Both the position numbers and the translations under genes were made by a program. A model generated the notes under the pieces. That model was given only the letters and a program-made list of their open reading frames with translations, was not told the origin of the DNA and did not search any database. A stretch of DNA of 15,211 bases from SMXL01 sp964527795 (GTDB taxonomy: Bacteria > Bacteroidota > Rhodothermia > Rhodothermales > UBA10348): positions 1 through 15,211 of the forward strand of contig CAZGOS010000054.1 of assembly GCA_964527795.1 (NCBI GenBank), given 5' to 3'. Below are positions 7,164 through 13,811 of the stretch, piece by piece. How positions within the stretch are numbered: the first letter of the stretch is position 1; every line of letters starts with the position of its first letter.

Positions 7164-7733
7164 TTAACGATCATTCCAGAAAAGATCCCTGTCACTTGGT
7201 CCAAAACGGGCAAACAAAGATCCACCGCCCCATCCGCGATATCCATAACGTCCATTTCCGTAGCCGTTATACCCGTACGGGCCGGCATACGATCCGTATG
7301 GGCTCTGCTGGAACGTAAACTCGATTCGTGAATTTTCGGTCGGCCGATAGGCTATCTGGGCATTTCGGATAAAAATACGTCCGTTATTATTTCCAGTTAG
7401 ACCCTGCAGACGCGTATCGGAATACGGCGAGTACGCCATCGAAATATCGAGACGGGCGGCAAGCTTCTGACTGAACTGCCACATCATCGTGTTGGTATAC
7501 ATTCCCAGCGACGACGTCGAGCCGCCAAAAGAACCGGTCGAAAACTCGAGGGAGTGGCTCATACGGAAATTCGCAGGGCTGAAGAAACGATTCAGCGAAA
7601 AACCCGTCTGTCCGTAATCGTACAACCGGACACGCGCGTCTTCCGTATTAACGTCGCTGCGTAGTTGACTCTGCGCCGGAGCCGTTACGCCGAGCGTGAG
7701 TATCAAACAGACAACGAAAAGTGACTGCCGCAT
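7164..7733 (-). CDS. Small exported protein with Gly/Tyr-rich C-terminal region, function unknown
   Basis: The frame is open back to 7865, but the real start is most likely ATG 7733. It gives a classic signal peptide, MRQSLFVVCLILTLG, with likely cleavage near APAQSQ. It also lies about 28 bases after the predicted transcription start of the consensus promoter at 7768-7796, and a GGAGAA lies upstream. The mature part (189 residues in total) is beta-rich, with phrases such as GFSLNRFFSPANFRMSHSLE, MMWQFSQKLAARLDISMAYSP and IRNAQIAYRPTENSRIEFTF. These look like outer-membrane strand pairs or a periplasmic beta protein. The end is rich in G and Y (YGYNGYGNGRYGYRGWGGG). I recognise no named family. 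It has its own promoter and terminator, so it is a single-gene transcript. It is divergent from tsaD. Confidence 0.75.
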   Translation of the reverse strand: MRQSLFVVCLILTLGVTAPAQSQLRSDVNTEDARVRLYDYGQTGFSLNRFFSPANFRMSHSLEFSTGSFGGSTSSLGMYTNTMMWQFSQKLAARLDISMAYSPYSDTRLQGLTGNNNGRIFIRNAQIAYRPTENSRIEFTFQQSPYGSYAGPYGYNGYGNGRYGYRGWGGGSLFARFGPSDRDLFWNDR

Positions 7734-7767
7734 GATGATGAATGCTTCTCCTATGAGCGAATAACGT

Positions 7768-7796
7768 ATTATAGAGCCATACGTTTCCATTGTCAA
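7768..7796 (-). promoter_or_regulatory. Consensus sigma-70-type promoter for the exported protein gene
   Basis: Read on the minus strand, TTGACA (7796-7791) is separated by 17 bases from TATAAT (7773-7768). Both hexamers match the E. coli consensus exactly at the ideal spacing. A start of transcription near 7761 would give a leader of about 28 bases before ATG 7733. Confidence 0.85.
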
Positions 7797-7876
7797 CAAC
7801 GCAGATGCACGGCGAATGTTCTGACTGGTTTTAACGCAATCAGGGTATTTCCGGACGACCCTCAATTAAACAAACG

Positions 7877-8893
7877 ATGCATGCATCGCCGATATTGCTT
7901 GGCATTGAGACGTCATGTGACGATACGGCCGCAGCGGTTGTAGCCGGTGGAAAATTACTGTCCAGCGTGATCTCTTCGCAGAAAGGTCATGCAGCATTTG
8001 GAGGTGTCGTTCCCGAACTCGCGTCTCGGGACCACCAGAAGCTTATCGTACCGACCGTGCATCGAGCCCTTGAAGAAGCCGGCGTCGAGCGCGGTCAGAT
8101 CGAAGCGATTGCCGTCACGCGAGGCCCGGGCCTGGCCGGCTCGCTCCTTGTCGGTCTGAGTTTCGCGAAAGCACTTGCTTATGGCCTGAATGTCCCGCTC
8201 ATAGGCGTCAATCACCTCGAGGGACATATTTATTCGCTCTTTATCACGGACAAACGGCCCGATTTCCCCTTTCTGTGCCTGATCGTGTCGGGTGGTCATA
8301 CCCAACTCATGAAAGTGGAATCCGGATTTAAGCACACTGTCTTAGGGCGTACACGCGACGATGCCGCAGGAGAAGCTTTTGACAAAGTGGCGAAATTGCT
8401 CGACCTGGAATATCCGGGTGGGCCCGTCATTGAAAAGCTCGCAGCGTCCGGCGATCCCGGATTTCATGACTTTCCACGCACTTTTCTACCTGGATTCGAT
8501 TTTTCGTTCAGTGGCATCAAAACGAGCGTGCTCTACTACCTCAATGCATTTTCCGAAGCCGATCGCGAAAAACATCTACGGCACCACCGTCCGGATATTT
8601 GCGCGTCGTTTCAGGAAGCGATTGTGGACATGCTCACGAAACGCGTCAAGAAGGCTCTGCGCAAGACGGGTATCAAAGAACTGGCCATAGTGGGTGGAGT
8701 GTCGGCGAATTCCGTCTTGCAGGTACGCATGAACGAATTGACACAGGTTGTTGGCGGTCGTTTTTTTGTACCCGATCCCATTTACTGCACGGACAATGCC
8801 GCAATGATCGCCATTGCCGGACACCATAAACTCAGCGCCGGGGAGACAAGTCCGCTTACGCTCACGGCGAATCCTTCGCTCGCGATAGCCTGA
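7877..8893 (+). CDS. tsaD: tRNA N6-threonylcarbamoyladenosine (t6A) biosynthesis protein TsaD
   Basis: TsaD (Kae1/Gcp) transfers the threonylcarbamoyl group to A37 of tRNAs reading ANN codons, working with TsaB, TsaE and TsaC. The 338 residues match the usual length. Visible signatures are GIETSCDDTAAAV (9-21), the metal-binding HLEGH (H113, H117), SGGHT (138-142), DDAAGEAFDK (161-170), FDFSFSGIKT near residue 210, the GGVSANS loop and the closing metal ligand D306 in TDNAAMIA. All key residues are present. ATG 7877 is chosen because the family's conserved start follows within ten residues. It is divergent from the exported-protein gene across 143 bases; I see no convincing promoter for it there. 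The chorismate mutase gene follows 49 bases downstream, probably on the same transcript. Confidence 0.97.
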   Translation: MHASPILLGIETSCDDTAAAVVAGGKLLSSVISSQKGHAAFGGVVPELASRDHQKLIVPTVHRALEEAGVERGQIEAIAVTRGPGLAGSLLVGLSFAKALAYGLNVPLIGVNHLEGHIYSLFITDKRPDFPFLCLIVSGGHTQLMKVESGFKHTVLGRTRDDAAGEAFDKVAKLLDLEYPGGPVIEKLAASGDPGFHDFPRTFLPGFDFSFSGIKTSVLYYLNAFSEADREKHLRHHRPDICASFQEAIVDMLTKRVKKALRKTGIKELAIVGGVSANSVLQVRMNELTQVVGGRFFVPDPIYCTDNAAMIAIAGHHKLSAGETSPLTLTANPSLAIA

Positions 8894-8942
8894 CGTCATA
8901 TTTGTTGATAACTTTCGACCGCCATTCTGCAAACAGTTACCG

Positions 8943-9299
8943 ATGTCCCTGAAACAAATCAAGAAGTTGATTGATCGGCTCGCAAGCGAACCGAAGATTT
9001 CAGACGAACCGACCGAAAGAGACATCCTGAAGCTCAGGGATCGAATTGACGAAATTGACCGCGGCTTGCTCGAATTGTTGAATGAGCGTTCCCGTTCGGC
9101 CAACATCATCGGACGCATAAAAAAGCAACTCGGTATGCGTATCTACGTCCCCAAGAGAGAAGAGGAAGTTCTTGAACAGGCACGAAAGTCGAACAAAGGA
9201 CCGTTACCAGAGGCGTCGGTCAGGCGACTTTTCGAGCGTATCATAGATGAAACGCGATCGCTCGAGCGACAGAAGTATCAGGATGAATCTGATAAATAA
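8943..9299 (+). CDS. Chorismate mutase, AroQ class (type II)
   Basis: This 118-residue single-domain enzyme converts chorismate to prephenate, the branch toward phenylalanine and tyrosine. The all-helical AroQ fold covers about residues 28-112. The pattern LRDRIDEIDRGLLELLNER is followed by IIGRIKK and YVPKREEEVLEQA. Likely active-site residues, by analogy with the E. coli chorismate mutase domain, are an N-terminal Arg (R32 or R34), R49 or R51, K60, and R72 with E73. The first 25 or so residues are an extra charged helix not needed for the fold. No prephenate dehydratase, dehydrogenase or DAHP synthase domain is fused to it. It sits between tsaD and mltG, so its context is not a pathway operon. 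Confidence 0.92.
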   Translation: MSLKQIKKLIDRLASEPKISDEPTERDILKLRDRIDEIDRGLLELLNERSRSANIIGRIKKQLGMRIYVPKREEEVLEQARKSNKGPLPEASVRRLFERIIDETRSLERQKYQDESDK

Positions 9300-9369
9300 T
9301 TCGCGCGTTGGCCGATACCATTTGAGCAATTTCAACAACTTCAACTGCCTGGGTCAATTCTGAACCCGA

Positions 9370-10413
9370 ATGCGTAAACGGATACAGCATCTCGTCCTTT
9401 CCCTCGTAATCCTTATCGGAATTGGTGTTCCGGCGGGCTATCTCCTTGTTTTCGCCTCCGTCACGGAGTCCTATGAAGGGTCTCGGTCCGTACTCATCCC
9501 CCGGGGATTGGATATCGAGGCCGTGACGGACTCGTTGACCAACAGCGGTATCCTGAAAAAGAAACGCAGCTTTTCGATATTTGCTCTTGTCTCGGGGTGG
9601 GGCGACCAGGTTAAAGCGGGTCACTACATCATCGATTCGGGTAGCTCCAACAAGGATATTCTTACCAAACTCCGTCGAGGCCTGCAGGAACCTGTACGTG
9701 TAATGGTTCCGGCCGGTGCGCGTAAGGAGCGAATCGCCCGCGCTATCGCCAGGAATATGGCCTTCTCAACCGAGCAGATGATGCAGGTCCTGCGGGACAG
9801 CACGTTTGCCGCTGCGCTTGAGACCGATACCACCCAGCTCTTCGGTTATCTCCTGCCCGAAACATATTTCTTCTACTGGTTGACCAGTCCGGAGGATGTC
9901 GCCCGTAAAATTAAAGCCGCCGCCGACACCTTGATCGCAAACGGAAAAGCTCGGGCAGATACAGGTTCTCCCGACCTCTCCCCGGACGAGGTGTTACGCC
10001 TCGCCGCGATCGTGGAATGGGAGACGGCCCGTAATCCTGAGAAAGCCCGAATTGCCGGCGTGTATTTGAATAGGATTCGAAACGGGTGGCCGTTACAGGC
10101 GGATCCGACCGTTCAATACGTAGTGATGATGCGAGAAGGTGAAAAGCGCCGTCTTCTCTACGTGGACTATGATATTCGCCATCCATACAACACATATAAC
10201 TACCGCGGATTGCCTCCCGGCCCGATAACCAATCCATCGGCATCCTCGATTCGCGCCGTACTGGAACCCGAAGAACACGGGTATTTCTTTTTCGTCGCGA
10301 CCGGAGATGGGAGTCACATTTTCAGTCGTACACTGTCGGAGCACAATCGTCGAGCGAACGAGTACCGGAAACTGATGAAACAGCGTAGGGCGGAAGCGCA
10401 GTCAGGATCCTGA
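9370..10413 (+). CDS. mltG: Endolytic murein transglycosylase MltG
   Basis: MltG is an inner-membrane enzyme that cleaves nascent peptidoglycan glycan strands and may set their length. This 347-residue protein has one N-terminal membrane helix (about 7-29), a LysM-like region (IPRGLDIEAVTDSLTNSGIL, then KAGHYIIDSGSSNKDIL), and the YceG-like catalytic domain from about residue 110. Diagnostic motifs are GYLLPETYFF, AAIVEWET with the probable catalytic Glu E216, VYLNRIRNGWPLQADPTVQY, YNTYNYRGLPPGPI and LYFV-like YFFFVATGDGSH. E216 corresponds by motif to E218 of E. coli. It is the last plus-strand gene before a convergent FadL-family gene 20 bases away. The stop codon is part of a 12-base palindrome (10402-10413). 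Confidence 0.96.
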   Translation: MRKRIQHLVLSLVILIGIGVPAGYLLVFASVTESYEGSRSVLIPRGLDIEAVTDSLTNSGILKKKRSFSIFALVSGWGDQVKAGHYIIDSGSSNKDILTKLRRGLQEPVRVMVPAGARKERIARAIARNMAFSTEQMMQVLRDSTFAAALETDTTQLFGYLLPETYFFYWLTSPEDVARKIKAAADTLIANGKARADTGSPDLSPDEVLRLAAIVEWETARNPEKARIAGVYLNRIRNGWPLQADPTVQYVVMMREGEKRRLLYVDYDIRHPYNTYNYRGLPPGPITNPSASSIRAVLEPEEHGYFFFVATGDGSHIFSRTLSEHNRRANEYRKLMKQRRAEAQSGS

Positions 10414-10433
10414 TCTTCAAGTTCTGGCCGGGC

Positions 10434-12002
10434 TTAGAGCGTGTACGAGATTCCGATCTGGAAACGATTGCGAATAATCTCCTCTTCTACGACAGGTGCG
10501 TCGGCTACCTCCGAATACGGCCGGTATACATCGTCGAAGCGCTCCTGAATCCATCCCAGGTCGGCCCGCAGCTCTTTTGAAATACGGTATCCGAGTCCAA
10601 CGGAGAAAAACCTCCGGTCTCGATCGACGACCGAATCATCAATCCTGTCGGCAAAAGATGCATCGCGTGGATCCGGATAGAGCGCCAAACCGCCTCGGAT
10701 AATGAAGTCCCCCGTTTCATAGGAGGCTGCGATGCGCGTGTTAACTATTGCGTCTAACTGCCGCCGAATGTCCCTGTTTTCAGCCGCATACGAAACGTCT
10801 TTGCTATTCAATTCAAGCTGCGACCAGTCGACAAATTCGGCATCGGCGAGAAGCGTAAGGCCCGCACTTCGATACGACACACCTGCACCAAGCCGCCAGG
10901 GTGTCGTAATATCGTACTCGAAGAACCCCGTGCCGGCGTCTTCCGCACGATCGTCACCATATTCAAAGGCATCTCCATTGTCGAATTCGGTAAACAGAGC
11001 CGTATTAAACTCGTCTTCGACGGCAATGACGGTCGGCGTCTCAAGCGTTGCACCGATACGGATCCGAGGGGATACTTTCGCCGACAATCCCAATCGCGCG
11101 TTGATTCCAATCATATCGGACTGGAAGGACTCCGTATAACTCAAGTAGGCAAAATCGGACGTGCCGTTCGCGCCGTTGTTGTCATTAAAGACGTCGTCTT
11201 CTTCAAACGTGCGCGTAAACGTATATCGTGCAAATGGAATGTTAACCGACGCACCAACGATTATGTCTTCGGCGGCTTCGAACGCGCCACCAAAATTTAA
11301 TTCGTTCATGCGACCTTCCTCCACAACCGAGCCAATCTGGGCGACGGTTCCGGCAGACACAGCCGGCAAAAACGGCACCGGATCGCCATCGTCAAAGAGT
11401 CCCTGGTTGAAATCAATGGCAAACGTCTCGTATGCTATGAATGACGGTGTCCTGGAAAACTCGGGGAAGAAGTCAACGCCGTCATCTATGAACTCGAACT
11501 CACCCGGAAGCGGCATGAAATAGTCCGTTATCGAGTTTCTGTCGTTTTCACCTTCGAAGAATAGATTTCGCTCGTATGTCGAAATCTGACTGAAAGAAAT
11601 GGCAAGAACGAGACTGCCACGGCTCGTCGGCACCTTATAAACAGTAGAGAGACTCCCTATTCCTGTATTAGTGACGTCCGACTCACCCGGAAAGCTTGCG
11701 CCCGGGAGTCGGAAGAATGACTCGTCCGTTACTTCAAACGAAGAAAAAGATCCGGATATCGACGACGCTCTGGCCAAACCCAGACCGGCTGGATTCAAAA
11801 TCAGCGCCGAAGGATCGGCAACACCGGCTATACCGGTGCCCGCCAGGCCAATACCGGCCGCCGTATAACCCGGAAATCGCTGCGTGAATCGAAGAGCATC
11901 TTCCCCCGTCTGTGCGAGTGCGATCGGGGCAAACAAAAGCATCGCAACGAGCACGGAAACGACTTGCAGGGGCGTCTTTGCCGCTACTGAACACCGTGTC
12001 AT
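10434..12002 (-). CDS. OmpP1/FadL/TodX family outer-membrane transport protein
   Basis: This 522-residue protein has a signal peptide with likely cleavage after PIALA (about residue 30). It then has the family's N-terminal hatch signature: AGIGLAGTGIAGVADPSALILNPAGLG is here shown by its key parts GLAGTG, ADPSA and NPAGLG. The rest is a run of amphipathic beta strands, for example RIRIGATLETPTVI, WRLGAGVSYRSAGLTLLADAEFVDW and FFSVGLGYRISKELRADLGW. It ends in the aromatic or hydrophobic strand QIGISYTL expected of a beta-barrel. Relatives take up long-chain fatty acids or hydrophobic compounds through the outer membrane; the substrate here is unknown. Acidic residues are unusually common in the loops, such as EFDNGDAFEYGDDRAED, which could reflect a saline habitat. 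No clear Shine-Dalgarno sequence precedes ATG 12002. Confidence 0.88.
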   Translation of the reverse strand: MTRCSVAAKTPLQVVSVLVAMLLFAPIALAQTGEDALRFTQRFPGYTAAGIGLAGTGIAGVADPSALILNPAGLGLARASSISGSFSSFEVTDESFFRLPGASFPGESDVTNTGIGSLSTVYKVPTSRGSLVLAISFSQISTYERNLFFEGENDRNSITDYFMPLPGEFEFIDDGVDFFPEFSRTPSFIAYETFAIDFNQGLFDDGDPVPFLPAVSAGTVAQIGSVVEEGRMNELNFGGAFEAAEDIIVGASVNIPFARYTFTRTFEEDDVFNDNNGANGTSDFAYLSYTESFQSDMIGINARLGLSAKVSPRIRIGATLETPTVIAVEDEFNTALFTEFDNGDAFEYGDDRAEDAGTGFFEYDITTPWRLGAGVSYRSAGLTLLADAEFVDWSQLELNSKDVSYAAENRDIRRQLDAIVNTRIAASYETGDFIIRGGLALYPDPRDASFADRIDDSVVDRDRRFFSVGLGYRISKELRADLGWIQERFDDVYRPYSEVADAPVVEEEIIRNRFQIGISYTL

Positions 12003-12066
12003 TTTCTATACCTATTCTTTTTAATTACAGATACTTAAATCACTGTCTTGATACTTCCGTCCGGGC

Positions 12067-12096
12067 AAAAAAAGGGCCCGTACCCGACACGGGCCC
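12067..12096 (-). terminator. Strong rho-independent terminator after the repeat lipoprotein gene
   Basis: On the minus strand an 8-base-pair GC-rich stem (GGGCCCGT at 12096-12089 with ACGGGCCC at 12081-12074) surrounds a 7-base loop. Seven T residues follow (12073-12067). It lies 44-73 bases past the stop at 12140 and separates this gene from the FadL-family gene. Confidence 0.92.
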
Positions 12097-12139
12097 CGGT
12101 AGACTGCGAACAAACAGCCTCCCTCCCTCAGAATGTTAT

Positions 12140-13498
12140 CTATCTACCGCGGCCTGAACGACCCGAGCTTCTGCCGGACGAACTCCGCGAGCCACTGGAC
12201 CTCGAACTTCTACCTGATGAACGAGATACGCCCGACGAACGCGAGCTGCCACCCGACGAACGGGATACGCCCGACGAACGCGAGCTGCCACCCGACGAAC
12301 GGGATACGCCGGAAGACCTTGACGACCGAGATGGCGCACTACGACCGACCCTTCCTGATGACCTGCTGCTCGGCGCTGCGCGTCTGACCGTACGTGAAGA
12401 ACTCGGTGCTCTCATCCGGACGCTCCGTTCAGTATTACGCGTGCGACTCGTCAGGCCTCTCTTGTTCGCCGATCTTGCGCTTCGACTTACCAATCCACCT
12501 GTGCGTGAGCGCGTGGAGGATCTATTCACGGCCCCTGACGTCCGCGCGCCTGTCCGGGTCGTCGAACCCGACTTCAGGCCGCGCGTGCGCGAGGTACTTC
12601 GTGACATCGCCGATCGCGAATTCGAACCGAAGGTCGTTCGACCAACGCTGCCGGAATTTCTGCCGGTGCTTGCCCGCCCTGCATTCAGTGTGCTGCGCGT
12701 CGTGCGCCCTACCGAATTTTTTGCCGCCGTTGAACTGCCGGACCGTACGATCGTGCGAGTAATACCGAGACGGTAGACGCCACGATCACCTCTCGTCGCA
12801 ACATTGCGCGTTGCATCTCTGAAGCCTCGTACACCGCCCCTGAGGCGACGTGAATTGCCGGTCAGCGAACTTCGACCCATGGTCGAACCACGAGGTTTGT
12901 AATTGCGGGCGAGTCCAACGTAGCCATAACCGCCGTAACCGTAACCTCCGTAGCCATATCCTCCGTAGCCATAACCCCCGTAGCCATAACCGTAGAAGTA
13001 GGGGTCATAGAAGCCGTAACCGCCGTAGCCATAACCGCCGTAGCCGTAACCGCCATAGCCATAACCGCCATAGCCATAACCGCCATAGCCATAACCGCCA
13101 TAGCCATAACCACCATAACCGTACAAGAAGGGGTCATAGTAGCCGTAGCCCAAACCGAATCCCAGGCCAAGTCGGAAACTGGAACCGTAGTACCACGGAT
13201 CACACAATGTCCAGTCCCAGCACGAGCCCAGCGATGAAGAGTAAAACGGATCGTAGAACCGGGAAAAGTACCTGCTGTAGCGATACGGTCGATTATAGTC
13301 GCCGTAATAGTCGTCGTAGTACCCGTCGTATTCGCCTCCGTAGTAATCTCCTTCGTCTACGTATTCGGGAATCCGATCATATCCGTAATCGACGACGGCC
13401 AGGCGCGTATAGCAGCCGGATAGTCCAAAAATGGCGACAAGAGCTATTACACCCGGCAAGAGGCGGCGTCGGGAGCCGGTGTTTTCGAGCTTCTTCAT
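12140..13498 (-). CDS. Repeat-rich lipoprotein: Gly/Tyr repeats plus long Arg/Ser-rich tail
   Basis: This is a 452-residue predicted lipoprotein. ATG 13498 is chosen because it has the strong Shine-Dalgarno AGGGAGG 8 bases upstream and opens a signal peptide ending in the lipobox LSGC; the frame itself runs open to 13735. After the Cys comes a very tyrosine- and aspartate-rich stretch (EYDGYYDDYYGDY). A region with two Cys, GSCWDWTLCDPWYYG, follows. Then there are two blocks of GYGGY repeats, each introduced by a YDP motif. From about residue 205 the rest is a low-complexity, strongly basic tail of R, S, G and T, ending in repeated SRSSGV/SRSSGG units. I know no named family. Surface adhesion or binding to an anionic polymer is only a guess from composition. 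It has its own terminator and lies divergent from proS. Confidence 0.8.
   Translation of the reverse strand: MKKLENTGSRRRLLPGVIALVAIFGLSGCYTRLAVVDYGYDRIPEYVDEGDYYGGEYDGYYDDYYGDYNRPYRYSRYFSRFYDPFYSSSLGSCWDWTLCDPWYYGSSFRLGLGFGLGYGYYDPFLYGYGGYGYGGYGYGGYGYGGYGYGGYGYGGYGYGGYGFYDPYFYGYGYGGYGYGGYGYGGYGYGGYGYVGLARNYKPRGSTMGRSSLTGNSRRLRGGVRGFRDATRNVATRGDRGVYRLGITRTIVRSGSSTAAKNSVGRTTRSTLNAGRASTGRNSGSVGRTTFGSNSRSAMSRSTSRTRGLKSGSTTRTGARTSGAVNRSSTRSRTGGLVSRSARSANKRGLTSRTRNTERSVRMRAPSSSRTVRRAAPSSRSSGRVGRSAPSRSSRSSGVSRSSGGSSRSSGVSRSSGGSSRSSGVSRSSGRSSRSSGSRSSSGRSSGRSGRGR
12223..12310. repeat. 39-bp tandem repeat coding for the Arg/Ser tail
   Basis: Two consecutive 39-base units (12223-12261 and 12262-12300) differ at one base, and a third partial unit starts at 12301. 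Each encodes 13 residues of the S/R/G tail of the lipoprotein (SSRSSGVSRSSGG in rotated form). Near-identity at the DNA level suggests recent duplication and a likely length polymorphism. Confidence 0.9.
12919..13120. repeat. 15-bp tandem repeats in two blocks coding for GYGGY units
   Basis: The array is made of 15-base units coding for five residues (Gly-Tyr-Gly-Gly-Tyr in some register). Four units at 13051-13110 are identical (CGCCATAGCCATAAC on the plus strand); the others differ at a few, mainly third-codon, positions. The two blocks (about 12919-12996 and 13013-13120) are each preceded in translation order by the shared GGGGTCATAG at 13001-13010 and 13130-13139. These are exactly 129 bases (43 codons) apart, so the whole block was probably duplicated. 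Confidence 0.92.
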
Positions 13499-13811
13499 GA
13501 TGTCAACCTCCCTGTACATCGTTCGCTGGTCCGACCCTGGTAGTAACCGATAAGGATTCAGAGCCAAAATGTTTCCAAATTCACAGCCTGTCGATGAATC
13601 TACACCCGCTCCCTCCCGGTGGTCTTCACCGGATTCGATCCAGCTCCAGGCAAACCCCGAAAAAGGCCTATCTTGAGCGGGAACGAACGACTGCGAGTCT
13701 GTTTTGAAATTATGGCAAATACCGGGCCGACTCACCTCACGAGCTCAGGATCGGCGTATATAGGCCACTTGCGCTGAATATTGTACTCGATAATCTGCAA
13801 TACTGTACACT
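13499..13811. other. Divergent intergenic region between the repeat lipoprotein gene and proS
   Basis: These 313 bases hold no credible gene. They contain the lipoprotein ribosome binding site, a small perfect hairpin (CCGGTG at 13616-13621, loop of 5, CACCGG at 13627-13632) without a T-run, and AT-rich sequence just before proS. A weak promoter candidate for proS is TTGCGC (13769-13774), 16 bases, TAATCT (13791-13796). I found no convincing promoter for the lipoprotein gene. I could not fold a tRNA here. Confidence 0.5.
13507..13513 (-). promoter_or_regulatory. Strong ribosome binding site of the repeat lipoprotein gene
   Basis: AGGGAGG on the minus strand stands 8 bases before ATG 13498. 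It is the best Shine-Dalgarno match in the window and settles the start against the longer open frame reaching to 13735. It suggests that the protein is made in quantity. Confidence 0.85.

Noticed and set aside
7734..7865. N-terminal extension of the exported protein to 7865
   Set aside because: It would run across the consensus promoter and place the signal peptide internally.
10402..10413. Perfect 12-base palindrome TCAGGATCCTGA at the mltG stop codon, considered as a terminator
   Set aside because: It has no loop space and no following T-run; probably chance.
12048..12776. Plus-strand open frame with repeated LPPDERDTPDERE-like units
   Set aside because: It is the antisense reading of the S/R/G repeats of the lipoprotein. 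The strong ribosome binding site, lipobox and terminator all support the minus strand.
12919..13120. Repeat array considered as a CRISPR
   Set aside because: The repeats are contiguous 15-base coding units without spacers, in frame inside a lipoprotein gene.
12850..13500. Plus-strand open frame with repeated RHSHN units
   Set aside because: It is the antisense reading of the GYGGY repeats; there is no start signal or signal peptide.
13616..13645. T-arm-like GATTCGATC near a small hairpin, considered as a tRNA or small RNA
   Set aside because: I could not pair acceptor, D or anticodon arms on either strand.
13499..13735. N-terminal extension of the repeat lipoprotein to 13735
   Set aside because: ATG 13498 has AGGGAGG at ideal spacing and begins the signal peptide; the extension would bury it.
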